From contig JAVKEP010000084.1 of the NCBI GenBank assembly GCA_040221375.1, forward strand, positions 1-49,634: a stretch of DNA of 49,634 nt, in the 5' to 3' direction. This DNA comes from SHAN690 sp040221375 (GTDB lineage: Bacteria > Bacteroidota > Bacteroidia > Flavobacteriales_G > Salibacteraceae). Below, in pieces: positions 35,293 to 42,586 of the stretch (positions are counted from its first letter, which is position 1; each line of letters begins with the position of its first letter). The position numbers were made by a program, and so were the translations under genes. The notes below the pieces were generated by a model, which was given only the letters and a program-made list of their open reading frames with translations, did not search any database and was not told the origin of the DNA.

Positions 35293-35320
35293 AAAAAAAA
35301 AAGGCCTCCGAGTGGAGACC
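35293..35320 (-). terminator. Terminator of the tRNA-Pro transcript
   Basis: On the - strand GGTCTCC-ACTC-GGAGGCC is followed by ten T. It lies beyond both 92-bp repeats, so the tRNA-Pro precursor would have a 3' trailer of about 190-200 bases. Confidence 0.8.
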
Positions 35321-35324
35321 TAAG

Positions 35325-35508
35325 GTCTGTGTGGCAGGATTTCATGTAAGATCCTGCCCTTATTTCTCCGTCAAAGGAAATGCTTCCTTTCAAAGCATTA
35401 CCCTCATCTATGGATTGTCGGGATGGCAGGATTACTTGCGCGATCCTGCCCTTATTTCTCCGTCATAGAAAATGCTTCCTCTCAAAGCATTACCCGCATC
35501 TATAAAAA
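35325..35508 (-). repeat. Two tandem 92-bp repeats carrying the tRNA-Pro 3' end
   Basis: Units 35325-35416 and 35417-35508 have exactly the same length with no gaps and about 83% identity in my hand alignment. Each begins (+ strand) with a copy of the 3' end of tRNA-Pro (GTCGGG-TGGCAGGATT), and the tRNA itself starts the third period at 35509. Each unit can form two hairpins on the - strand: GGCAGGAT/ATCCTGCC and AATGCTT/AAGCATT. Both fall in the 3' trailer of the tRNA-Pro transcript. Confidence 0.85.
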
Positions 35509-35509
35509 G

Positions 35510-35584
35510 TCGGGGTGGCAGGATTCGAACCTGCGACCTCCTGCTCCCAAAGCAGGCGCGATAACCGGGCTACGCTACACCCCG
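35510..35584 (-). tRNA. tRNA-Pro(TGG)
   Basis: Acceptor CGGGGTG/CACCCCG, D-arm GCG...CGC, anticodon stem CCTGC/GCAGG with loop TTTGGGA (anticodon TGG), T-arm GCAGG-TTCGAAT-CCTGC, discriminator A. CCA is not encoded. First gene of the - strand tRNA cluster. Confidence 0.95.
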
Positions 35585-35594
35585 AAAAAAAGAA

Positions 35595-35621
35595 CAAAAA
35601 AGCCGTCCTTTTAAAGGACGG
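35595..35621 (-). terminator. Terminator of the lipoprotein gene at 35656
   Basis: On the - strand CCGTCCTTT-A-AAAGGACGG (nine-pair stem) is followed by CTTTTTTG. It sits 34 bases after the stop of the lipoprotein gene and directly after a TACATTTG box. Confidence 0.85.
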
Positions 35622-35629
35622 CAAATGTA
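35622..35629 (-). promoter_or_regulatory. Possible tRNA-Pro promoter (TACATTTG) nested against a terminator
   Basis: TACATTTG on the - strand matches TAnnTTTG and lies 38 bases before the tRNA-Pro 5' end. The expected start point falls inside the first half of the terminator stem at 35603-35621, so transcripts from this box would lack that half of the hairpin. Confidence 0.4.
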
Positions 35630-35655
35630 AAACTTATATCGATATTTCCTACAGC

Positions 35656-36480
35656 TTAGATTATGTTACCTCGAATTCCACTGACCGCTTCAGCGAGGGC
35701 TGCTACATCGGCTGGCTTGAACTTCTTCGCATTCTTCTTGATCTTGTTGATCTCTGGAGCGATGCTTTCCAATTCTCCCGCTATTTTTTGCATCTCGGCA
35801 TTGGAGGTGAATACCTTGCACATGTGCGTTACATTGTCATAAGAGTCTACCACGCTCCAAATTCCTATGCGAACATTGTCGTTTGAAAGATCATCCTTAG
35901 CAAGTTGGGTAACGATGTGCAACCCCTCTAACCAACCTCCAATGACCATGAATGTTGCGTATTGTGCGCGCTCTTCCGAGAACAACTGATCCTTGGCGTT
36001 GAGGTAGGCTTTGGTGAGTAGAACGCTCTTGTTGATCGTGGTGTCTTCACTGGCCATTTTTTCGATCAATTCTTGGTCAAAGGCTTCAGCCACGCCCAAG
36101 GCGCTCGCTGTTTTCATCAATCCTTCCATGCGACTCATCGCGCTTTGATTTTGTCCAAATGCGGAGCAATAAACCATGTCGCTTCCAATGGCGCCGATGC
36201 CCATCGCTTGCTTGGTGGAACCGCTGAAGGATTTTCCAGAAGATAAGAGCATACTCTCAGAAAAGGAGTATCCACTTGCGTTCATGTCCTCATATAGTTT
36301 GGCGGTAACTTCAATGTTCGTTTTGATGATACCAAGTTCTTCTAGGTAGCCGTCAGGAAGGGATTCCGCCCGTTCAAAGTTGTACTTAGGGCCGGTTGGA
36401 GCCTCTTCACCTCCACAAGCTGAAAGTATCAATAGGCCAATTAGGGCAGGGAAAAAGAGTAAGCGGTTTAGCGTCTTCAT
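35656..36480 (-). CDS. Lipoprotein of unknown function
   Basis: 274 residues. MKTLNRLLFFPALIGLLILSACGG is a lipoprotein signal with lipobox LSAC. The mature part is mostly helical (IKTNIEVTAKLYEDMN, YLNAKDQLFSEERAQYATFMVIGGWLEGLHI) and lacks a motif I recognise; similar proteins are common in Bacteroidota genomes without assigned function. It has the best-formed promoter in the window (36509-36538) and its own terminator, so it is a single-gene unit. Confidence 0.78.
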   Translation of the reverse strand: MKTLNRLLFFPALIGLLILSACGGEEAPTGPKYNFERAESLPDGYLEELGIIKTNIEVTAKLYEDMNASGYSFSESMLLSSGKSFSGSTKQAMGIGAIGSDMVYCSAFGQNQSAMSRMEGLMKTASALGVAEAFDQELIEKMASEDTTINKSVLLTKAYLNAKDQLFSEERAQYATFMVIGGWLEGLHIVTQLAKDDLSNDNVRIGIWSVVDSYDNVTHMCKVFTSNAEMQKIAGELESIAPEINKIKKNAKKFKPADVAALAEAVSGIRGNII

Positions 36481-36508
36481 TCGTAAAGTTTATGGGTCAG
36501 TTAGCACG

Positions 36509-36538
36509 CAAATCTAATGTGCTCCTTGAAACTGACAA
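36509..36538 (-). promoter_or_regulatory. Bacteroidota promoter: TTG-N19-TAGATTTG
   Basis: On the - strand a TTG (36538-36536) is separated by 19 bases from TAGATTTG (36516-36509), matching both the -33 and -7 elements and their usual spacing. It lies 29 bases before the lipoprotein start codon. Confidence 0.65.
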
Positions 36539-36540
36539 AC

Positions 36541-36867
36541 CGAAGTTTTGTTTTGGGTCTGATATCACTGTAAGTTAACGGGTGATTTTCAAGGATTCTT
36601 GACCCGAATCTCCGAAAACAGGAGGCAGAATATTCGTCATCTCGATTCTGGCCTGAGATTCAAAGCTTAATCATTTTTGAATTCTTGTACCTTCGTTAGG
36701 TCATTTGGTCTATCCCTTGACTATGTCCCAAAAAAAGTCACCATTTCTTGTTGTGACAATGTTTAGCAGTTCTGAGAAGAAGTGGTTTTGGCTTGGCAGA
36801 CCTTCATTTGGGCAGCTTGTCGTTTTACGTTTGCTTCAATCGGTCTTTTCATATTTTCCACCTGTAA
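36541..36867. other. Intergenic region between divergent genes
   Basis: About 330 bases with the TACGTTTG box at 36826 as the only signal I trust. A 52-codon open frame starts at 36723 on the + strand, but its product has no signal peptide or recognisable motif and I do not call it a gene. Confidence 0.5.
36826..36833 (+). promoter_or_regulatory. Possible -7 box (TACGTTTG) for the PorE-like gene
   Basis: TACGTTTG matches TAnnTTTG and is followed by C. It lies 35 and 53 bases before the two candidate start codons (36868, 36886). A TTG 15 bases upstream is rather close for a -33 element. Confidence 0.4.
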
Positions 36868-36885
36868 ATGATTGGTAGCATAAAA

Positions 36886-37377
36886 ATGAAAAGTGCACTG
36901 GTACTTTGTTTAGTGCTGTGCTTGACCGCATTTAGAGGCCTTGCTCAAACTGAACAAGAAGCGCTTGGTCTATTGCACCTTTCTCAAGGATCGTATGACC
37001 AAGCAATCCAAGAGCTGAGTGAGGTTAAAGAGCTGTCTACAGATGGTCTGAGGGGTATAGCTGCAGCTCATCTGTACCAATACAATATTGATAGTGCTGC
37101 TCATTACCAGCGCAGACTGATCGCCTCACCGGGCCGAACGGAGGACGATTTGCTTGCGTTCGTCGGCATCTTAAAAAGGCAGGCGAGGTATACCGAAGCC
37201 TTTCAATGGATCGCCGTTTATGCCGAAAACCATCCGGATGACTCACGGGCACTTAAGTACTTTTTGGATCCTGAATTCTTCAATAGAATCTTTGCAGACA
37301 CCGGTAGATTTGAATTTTACCATTTAGAGGTAAATGAAAAAGAGGACGATCAATCGCCCTCATTTTTTGGCGATTAG
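36886..37377 (+). CDS. PorE-like protein, N-terminal TPR part (gene interrupted by in-frame TAG)
   Basis: About 163 residues from the ATG at 36886, which gives the signal peptide MKSALVLCLVLCLTAFRGLAQ; an ATG at 36868 adds six residues. TPR-like helices follow (LGLLHLSQGSYDQAIQELSEV, LRGIAAAHLYQYNIDSAAHYQRRL, AFQWIAVYAENHPDDSRAL). The frame ends at TAG 37375-37377 in the context SPSFFGD-stop-VVFSSNRE, which is the first strand of a WD40-like (PD40) propeller, and the same frame continues for 1,060 codons. In T9SS protein PorE and relatives, TPR, propeller, carboxypeptidase-regulatory-like and OmpA domains form one chain. Confidence 0.8.
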   Translation: MKSALVLCLVLCLTAFRGLAQTEQEALGLLHLSQGSYDQAIQELSEVKELSTDGLRGIAAAHLYQYNIDSAAHYQRRLIASPGRTEDDLLAFVGILKRQARYTEAFQWIAVYAENHPDDSRALKYFLDPEFFNRIFADTGRFEFYHLEVNEKEDDQSPSFFGD

Positions 37378-40300
37378 GTGGTGTTTTCCTCTAATCGTGA
37401 ACACGGCGAACGTCTTTGGAATTCGAAAGAGAAACAACCGAGAAACGATTTCGATTTGTATCGATCCGCTCCAGACACGATTGGAGATATACAAGTGGCA
37501 GAGAATTTAGGGCCACCTTTCAATACGAGCCAGAACGAGGGCTCCATCACGTTCAATGAAGCAAGGGATATCGCAATCTTTTCGAGATCCTACACGAATC
37601 AGTCGGAAGGCGAAGGACAGAGATTAGGCTTGTTTCAATCTGAATTGGTTAATGGGGCTTGGACTGAACCGCAGCCATTTTGGTTCAATCATCAAGGCTA
37701 TAGTGTGCAGGATCCGGCCCTATCTCCCGATGGATCCATGTTGTTCTTCGCTTCAGATATGCCTGGCGGCTTTGGTGGATTTGACATATATTTTGTAAAG
37801 CAAAGAGAACATCAAGGAGGATGGGCATTTCCGATCAATTCAGGAAGAACCATCAACACAGAGGGGGATGAATTAACGCCTTTCTACCACACGACAGACA
37901 GCCTATTGTTCTTCGCTTCCGATGGACAACTGGGGATTGGAGGTCTTGATCTTTTTGTTGCCAAGAAAGACGGGAACCGCTTTATCAACATTAGTAATCT
38001 TGGACTTCCTTTCAATTCGAGAGGCGACGATTTCGCATTGATTACCAACCCAAGAAGAACTTCGGGCTATTTTACTTCGGATCGAGGCGGGCGGTCTGGG
38101 GGCAACGACCTCTTTCATTTTTTGCGAATTGCGGAGGAAGAGGCGACAGGCTTCAAAGACCCTCTTGATGCCGAACCGATCTTAAAAAACCGATTGAGCT
38201 ATGCATCAGGCCAAGGCGACATCGGAGGTCAATTCTTATATCGAAAGGTGGCTCAAGAGAATGTCTACCTCAATTTGTACAATTCTGAAGGAAGGAGAAT
38301 AGGGGCAGCTACGACAGACTCGGCGGGGAAGTTTGTGTTCACCGGACTGAATTTTTACGACAGCTACATCATCAAGCTCGACGAAGACCAAGATGGCTTG
38401 TTCGGCCAGAGCACCATATTTTTTCTGGATAATAATGGAAACAAGGTTGATTCGGCTCGCACGCTGTTTTTCAACGCATTTTCTTTTCAGTACTTGCCCA
38501 AAGAATATGCCTTCCGACCTACGTTAGTCGCCGATGATCCTTCTGATCTTGTTATAAAAGTTTTGTTTACCCACGAAGGTGTTTCTCAAGCGTTTCAGGA
38601 TTTTGAACTGTCATCACTCGATGGAGTGATTGATACATTAACAACTGACTCTTTTGGATTCATAGAGATTCCACACCTTCGGCACAGACAGCATTGTAAG
38701 CTGACCCTTCTTTCCGAAGGCGATCTCACACTGGAAAAAGCGTCCTTGGAAATCGTAGGCTTTGACAAGGAGGTATTGGCGATCGCAAAAAAGATCCCCG
38801 ACTTTCAATTTCAATTCACAGCATTACGAAAGCTCGACTTCAATAATGTCGCTAGGTACGAAGGACGGAAGTCAAATATGTTCGGGCGCTTCGTTATCGA
38901 CAAGAAAGGCAAGGATGGCGTCGTGATTTCACTATTTGATACGGAAGGAAATTATGTTTCTACCACTACTACGGACAGCACCGGTGAATTCATTTTCGAT
39001 GACTTAGAATACCTAAAACAATACAAGCTCAAACTTGCAGAGGCGTATTCGGATTTATTTAAGGATGGGAAAATTTACTTATTGAATGAAGAGCGAAAAG
39101 CCATCGACTCCGCAGGCGTCTTCCGATTCAATGAGTATGCGTTTGTGCACTTGCCGGAAGATGTAAGTCTTCCCCTCACACTGCTTGAAGAACAAGACAC
39201 GGGAGCAGGAATTGAAGGGTTTTATGCCGTCCACGATGTACCCATCGAAGGAGAACGCATGATGTTGTCTTCGAAGAATGGGGTGAAATTAGACAAGGCG
39301 ACAACCAGTATCAATGGGCAATTTGAATTCAAAGATTTGCTCGTGGATGAGGAGTACATCCTCACGCTTGAAGATTCACTTCATCTGAATGAAGCCGGCA
39401 GCGTCTACATTGTATCCGATTCCAATGCAGCTGGTGAGGAGGTGCAACTTGGCAAAGGTGGGATTGTCTTCAAATCTGGAGTTTCCGGATCAAGGCTCAG
39501 TGCTGAACCGAGAGAATCCTTCAAAATTTTTGACTTGAAAGGGGTATTCGAACACGACAGTGAAGCACTGGAAGGGGCCGAATTGGCGCTGTTCGATGAG
39601 GATGGTGTACGCGTTAAAGTCACCACCATCAAGGCCGATGGCAGCTTTATCTTCAAGGACTTCGACTATTACGGCACATGCATTATTCGCCTTGGACCCA
39701 AGGATCAATCGTTGTTTGAAGATGGCCGGGTTTTTATCTCTGAAACGAAGGATCACGCAGGTGCGACGGCGACCACTAATAATTTTAACGAGTATCGATT
39801 TGTCTTATCTCCTTCCCTTGTCAAACCTCGGCTTGAGCATATGGATGAGGAGGATCAAGCATTGGATCTTACGACCGCCGTTAACGGAGTGTTGAAATTT
39901 GACAAGTTTCCAACAGTACCGCTCAAGCTGGTTTTGTCAGGTCAAGACAAGCTTCCTTTAGATACGGTCGACGTATTCAGAAATGGCCTCTTCAGTTTTA
40001 GCGGATTGGTAGGGGGGCAGCAGTACTTCATCTCTACCGAAAGCGGAAAAGCCATCAACTCCTCAGCCTGGATTTGGGAACTAAGTGCTGTCGAAGACGG
40101 GGCTTCGGTTGAATCAAGGAAATCTAGCGCTGACACGCTTATGTTCGTTGCCCCACATTTTTGGAAGGGTTCCACCCAAGAAATTGGGGCCACACAGGCT
40201 GGCGCGATCCGTAAGCAATCGTTCGAGCCAATTTATTTCGACTTCTCTTCGCATACAATCGACCAAGCCACGAAGGTTGAGATGGATCGCTTGGTACGCT

Positions 40301-40560
40301 ACTTAGCTGCTAATGAGCAATTGCGGCTGGAAATAAAGGGTTTTTCCGACTCCAGAGGCGGGGAGGAATTCAACCTTATGCTTTCCCAAGCAAGGGCTGA
40401 TGCAGTGGCGGATTACCTGCATTCGCAAGGTATTGCTCGTTCCAGAATCGAGTCGCATGGTTTTGGTGAAGAGGACTTGCTCAACAAATGTTCGGATGGA
40501 GTGCCGTGCTCAGAAGAGGAGCATAAGGTAAATAGAAGGACAGAGTTTTCCATCTTTTAA
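37378..40560 (+). CDS. PorE-like protein, propeller / repeat / OmpA part (after in-frame stop)
   Basis: 1,060 residues from a GTG directly after the TAG, with no signal peptide. PD40 propeller motifs come first: LSPDGSMLFFASDMPGGFGGFDIYFV, LLFFASDGQLGIGGLDLFVA and GYFTSDRGGRSGGNDLFHF (to about 255). Four or five divergent SdrD/CNA-B-like repeats follow, each with a T(T)DSxGxFxF turn (about 280-830). The last 110 residues are an OmpA peptidoglycan-binding domain (PIYFDFSSHTI, GFSDSRGGEEFNLMLSQARADAVADYL, NRRTEFSIF). A periplasmic OmpA protein without a signal cannot work, so the product needs fusion to the upstream part. Confidence 0.85.
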   Translation: MVFSSNREHGERLWNSKEKQPRNDFDLYRSAPDTIGDIQVAENLGPPFNTSQNEGSITFNEARDIAIFSRSYTNQSEGEGQRLGLFQSELVNGAWTEPQPFWFNHQGYSVQDPALSPDGSMLFFASDMPGGFGGFDIYFVKQREHQGGWAFPINSGRTINTEGDELTPFYHTTDSLLFFASDGQLGIGGLDLFVAKKDGNRFINISNLGLPFNSRGDDFALITNPRRTSGYFTSDRGGRSGGNDLFHFLRIAEEEATGFKDPLDAEPILKNRLSYASGQGDIGGQFLYRKVAQENVYLNLYNSEGRRIGAATTDSAGKFVFTGLNFYDSYIIKLDEDQDGLFGQSTIFFLDNNGNKVDSARTLFFNAFSFQYLPKEYAFRPTLVADDPSDLVIKVLFTHEGVSQAFQDFELSSLDGVIDTLTTDSFGFIEIPHLRHRQHCKLTLLSEGDLTLEKASLEIVGFDKEVLAIAKKIPDFQFQFTALRKLDFNNVARYEGRKSNMFGRFVIDKKGKDGVVISLFDTEGNYVSTTTTDSTGEFIFDDLEYLKQYKLKLAEAYSDLFKDGKIYLLNEERKAIDSAGVFRFNEYAFVHLPEDVSLPLTLLEEQDTGAGIEGFYAVHDVPIEGERMMLSSKNGVKLDKATTSINGQFEFKDLLVDEEYILTLEDSLHLNEAGSVYIVSDSNAAGEEVQLGKGGIVFKSGVSGSRLSAEPRESFKIFDLKGVFEHDSEALEGAELALFDEDGVRVKVTTIKADGSFIFKDFDYYGTCIIRLGPKDQSLFEDGRVFISETKDHAGATATTNNFNEYRFVLSPSLVKPRLEHMDEEDQALDLTTAVNGVLKFDKFPTVPLKLVLSGQDKLPLDTVDVFRNGLFSFSGLVGGQQYFISTESGKAINSSAWIWELSAVEDGASVESRKSSADTLMFVAPHFWKGSTQEIGATQAGAIRKQSFEPIYFDFSSHTIDQATKVEMDRLVRYLAANEQLRLEIKGFSDSRGGEEFNLMLSQARADAVADYLHSQGIARSRIESHGFGEEDLLNKCSDGVPCSEEEHKVNRRTEFSIF

Positions 40561-40899
40561 ACCCGATAGCCTGAAGTATCCTATTGGAGCAGAATCACAT
40601 CAACTTCCATAGGAGTGTTGAAAGCCTCGAACGTAAGAGGGGAGGTCGTCAGGGCCAGAATTAACCCATGAATCACGACTTGAAAAGCGAGCGGCTAAGC
40701 ACAGCTGCCAAATCAAACTTGCAGTTTGGCCCACACGATAAACGCGAAAAAAATGATCTATAGCTAGCATTCGCAAAGTTTGTCCCGACTTTCATTTGTA
40801 CGATCCTGAGAAGCTGATTAAGTGTCCTCAGGATAGGATGCAATGCCTTAACTTAGTGCTGGAAAGTAATTTTCATCAATCGGTAATCTGGATAGTGGT
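40561..40899. other. Intergenic region with inverted repeat
   Basis: No gene I can support (one 31-codon frame at about 40667 is unconvincing). It contains a perfect inverted repeat at 40803-40834 and a smaller hairpin CAAACT-TGC-AGTTTG near 40715. No terminator or TAnnTTTG box is evident. Confidence 0.5.
40803..40834. promoter_or_regulatory. Perfect inverted repeat ATCCTGAG-N16-CTCAGGAT, possible operator
   Basis: Two eight-base arms are exact reverse complements separated by 16 bases, ending 65 bases before the four-helix-bundle gene. The spacing would suit a dimeric or tetrameric activator site; the regulator encoded at 43399 is one candidate. There is no T tract, so it is not a terminator. 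Confidence 0.4.
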
Positions 40900-41550
40900 A
40901 TGAATTTACACATGGGGAAGTGGATAATCGCACTGTTTTTCGTCTTGGGGCTGATCATAGCGACCAACCTCATTGACAAGCGCAACTTCCATCAAGTAGC
41001 CGATGCCATTGAGACCATTTATGAAGATAGGTTGGTGGCCAAGGATCTAATTTTTAAGATGTCATCGTTGATGCATGAGAAGTCGATCGCGTTTGCCAGC
41101 TCAGATTCGTCATTTTACGACCAGCGTATTCATAAGGTTAATCAAGAGGTAGAGGAGTTAATTGCGCTTTTTGCTGAAACGAGGTTAACCAAGGAAGAAC
41201 GGTTGGCATTCGAGCAATTGCAATCGGACATTTCGGTGTTAGCAAGTTTGGAACAAAAGGGATTAGCATCCTCTGAAGGCAAGCATCAACTATTGAGCGA
41301 TGCATCGGTCACATCCCGGATCGAAAGAATCTTGGTTGACCTACGACTGCTCTCGAAAATCCAAATAGAAGAAGGCAAGCAACAGGTGCTCATCGGAAAA
41401 GAAGCAGTAAGTTCAATCGACTTCCTCACTCAAATGGAGATCTACATCCTTGTCATCATCGGCATTTTGGTTCAAGTTCTTCTCATCAGTGGATTTCGAT
41501 ATCGAAAAATTAGGCAACGAGGGAATACAGGCCAATGGTTAGACAACTAA
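40900..41550 (+). CDS. Four-helix-bundle (4HB_MCP-like) membrane sensor protein
   Basis: 216 residues. Membrane helix 1 (MGKWIIALFFVLGLIIATNLI), a long helical periplasmic region of about 150 residues (VADAIETIYEDRLVAKDLIFKMSSLMHEK...) and membrane helix 2 (MEIYILVIIGILVQVLLISGF), then a short basic tail. This is the sensor half of a chemoreceptor (4HB_MCP_1) without HAMP or signalling domains. It leads a group with a DUF3124 lipoprotein and a two-component system, so it may pass an envelope signal to the histidine kinase. That link is inference. Confidence 0.78.
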   Translation: MNLHMGKWIIALFFVLGLIIATNLIDKRNFHQVADAIETIYEDRLVAKDLIFKMSSLMHEKSIAFASSDSSFYDQRIHKVNQEVEELIALFAETRLTKEERLAFEQLQSDISVLASLEQKGLASSEGKHQLLSDASVTSRIERILVDLRLLSKIQIEEGKQQVLIGKEAVSSIDFLTQMEIYILVIIGILVQVLLISGFRYRKIRQRGNTGQWLDN

Positions 41551-41560
41551 TGATTAATAT

Positions 41561-42205
41561 ATGAACCAAATGAGGACAAAGAATAAAGTTAGAACGAAGC
41601 AATGTATAGTGCTGATGGTCTGTTTCTCAATGGGCTCTATCATGTATTCATGCCAACCCAACGCTAGCATCTCTGAAGAACCGGATAAAACCGCATGGAA
41701 TCCTCCGGTAGACTTCCGGTTAATTGACAAAGAGACCTCTGGATCATTGGCACATCTAAAAGTGTCACCTGAACTCGATTCGGCGGCCATCAGACAACTG
41801 GTTTATGTGGCGGTCAACACCGACATCTACATCAGAAGTAAGGAGCAGCGGCTTCCTTTGACCAATACACTTTGCATACGAAACGTAAGCGTAGATCAGC
41901 CCATGATCGTAAACCACGTAGATTACTACGACGCTGAGGGAATAAAACTGAAGGATTATTTAGCCCATCCGGTAGAATTGCGTCCGTTGCAATCCATTTG
42001 GCTTATCCTAGAAGAACAGAAAAAGCAAGGAGGCACTGGAACCAACTTTCTAATAGATTGGGGGTCAATGAAGCCAATTCCAGATCCCATCATCGAATCA
42101 CTCATGGCCGGAAGCTCGTACCAATTGGGCCTATCGTTCAAGTCTGAATCTGTGGTAGTCAAGGAATGGCGATATGGTGTGGAGTCGGAGAACGAAGCGA
42201 ATTGA
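41561..42205 (+). CDS. DUF3124 family lipoprotein
   Basis: 214 residues. A basic N-region and hydrophobic core (CIVLMVCFSMGSIMYSCQP) end in a lipobox-like MYSC. The body matches DUF3124 as I know it: VYVAVNTDIYIRSKEQRLPLTNTLCIRNVS, VNHVDYYDAEGIKLKDYL, GGTGTNFLIDWGS. These proteins occur in cyanobacteria, proteobacteria and Bacteroidota; function unknown. Ten bases separate it from the preceding sensor gene. Confidence 0.8.
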   Translation: MNQMRTKNKVRTKQCIVLMVCFSMGSIMYSCQPNASISEEPDKTAWNPPVDFRLIDKETSGSLAHLKVSPELDSAAIRQLVYVAVNTDIYIRSKEQRLPLTNTLCIRNVSVDQPMIVNHVDYYDAEGIKLKDYLAHPVELRPLQSIWLILEEQKKQGGTGTNFLIDWGSMKPIPDPIIESLMAGSSYQLGLSFKSESVVVKEWRYGVESENEAN

Positions 42206-42304
42206 GAACCAGTAACCATTCGAATAGCTTTAGTAGCATCGACGTCCCATGTTACGCTCACTACACATGTCTCTTGCATTATCTCACCCAAGAATCTTTA
42301 TCAG

Positions 42305-42580
42305 ATGAAATCAAGAGATGAGCACGGCGAAGAAATCGCCCTGATTGAACGAGTTAAGGAATTGTCATGCCTCTATCAAATTGCATCCATAGGAGCAGTT
42401 CATCATTCGGAACCAGAAATTGCGCTAGAGAAAATTGTGCATCAGCTTCCTGCGGCTTGGATGTTTTCGGAACTGGCCACGGCAGAAATTTCAATAGATA
42501 GATGGCATTTTACATCGAATAATTTACCGAAAAGTCCTCATGTTCAGCGCGCTATCATCAACATCGATCAAAAGAAGTGA
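42305..42580 (+). CDS. Sensor (GAF-like) part of a histidine kinase, cut by in-frame TGA
   Basis: 91 residues. RVKELSCLYQIASIGAVHHSEPEIALEKIVHQLPAAWMF resembles the start of the GAF-like sensor module of a cytoplasmic histidine kinase group common in Bacteroidota and Deltaproteobacteria. The frame stops at TGA 42578-42580 within a beta strand: NIDQKK-stop-GEVRILYP corresponds to the usual pattern in which a basic or aliphatic residue precedes G-x-V-x-V. The same frame continues into the kinase core. Alone this fragment would have no enzymatic domain. Confidence 0.75.
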   Translation: MKSRDEHGEEIALIERVKELSCLYQIASIGAVHHSEPEIALEKIVHQLPAAWMFSELATAEISIDRWHFTSNNLPKSPHVQRAIINIDQKK

Positions 42581-42586
42581 GGTGAA

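Noticed and set aside
35325..35508. Possible CRISPR-like array
   Set aside because: Two adjacent 92-bp units with no spacers; similarity extends through the whole unit and starts in the tRNA, so it is a tandem duplication.
36723..36881. 52-codon open frame before the PorE-like gene
   Set aside because: No signal peptide, motif or promoter of its own, and it overlaps the box at 36826 and the start region of the real gene.
40667..40762. 31-codon open frame in the intergenic region
   Set aside because: Too short, no recognisable pattern, and no promoter or close operon context.
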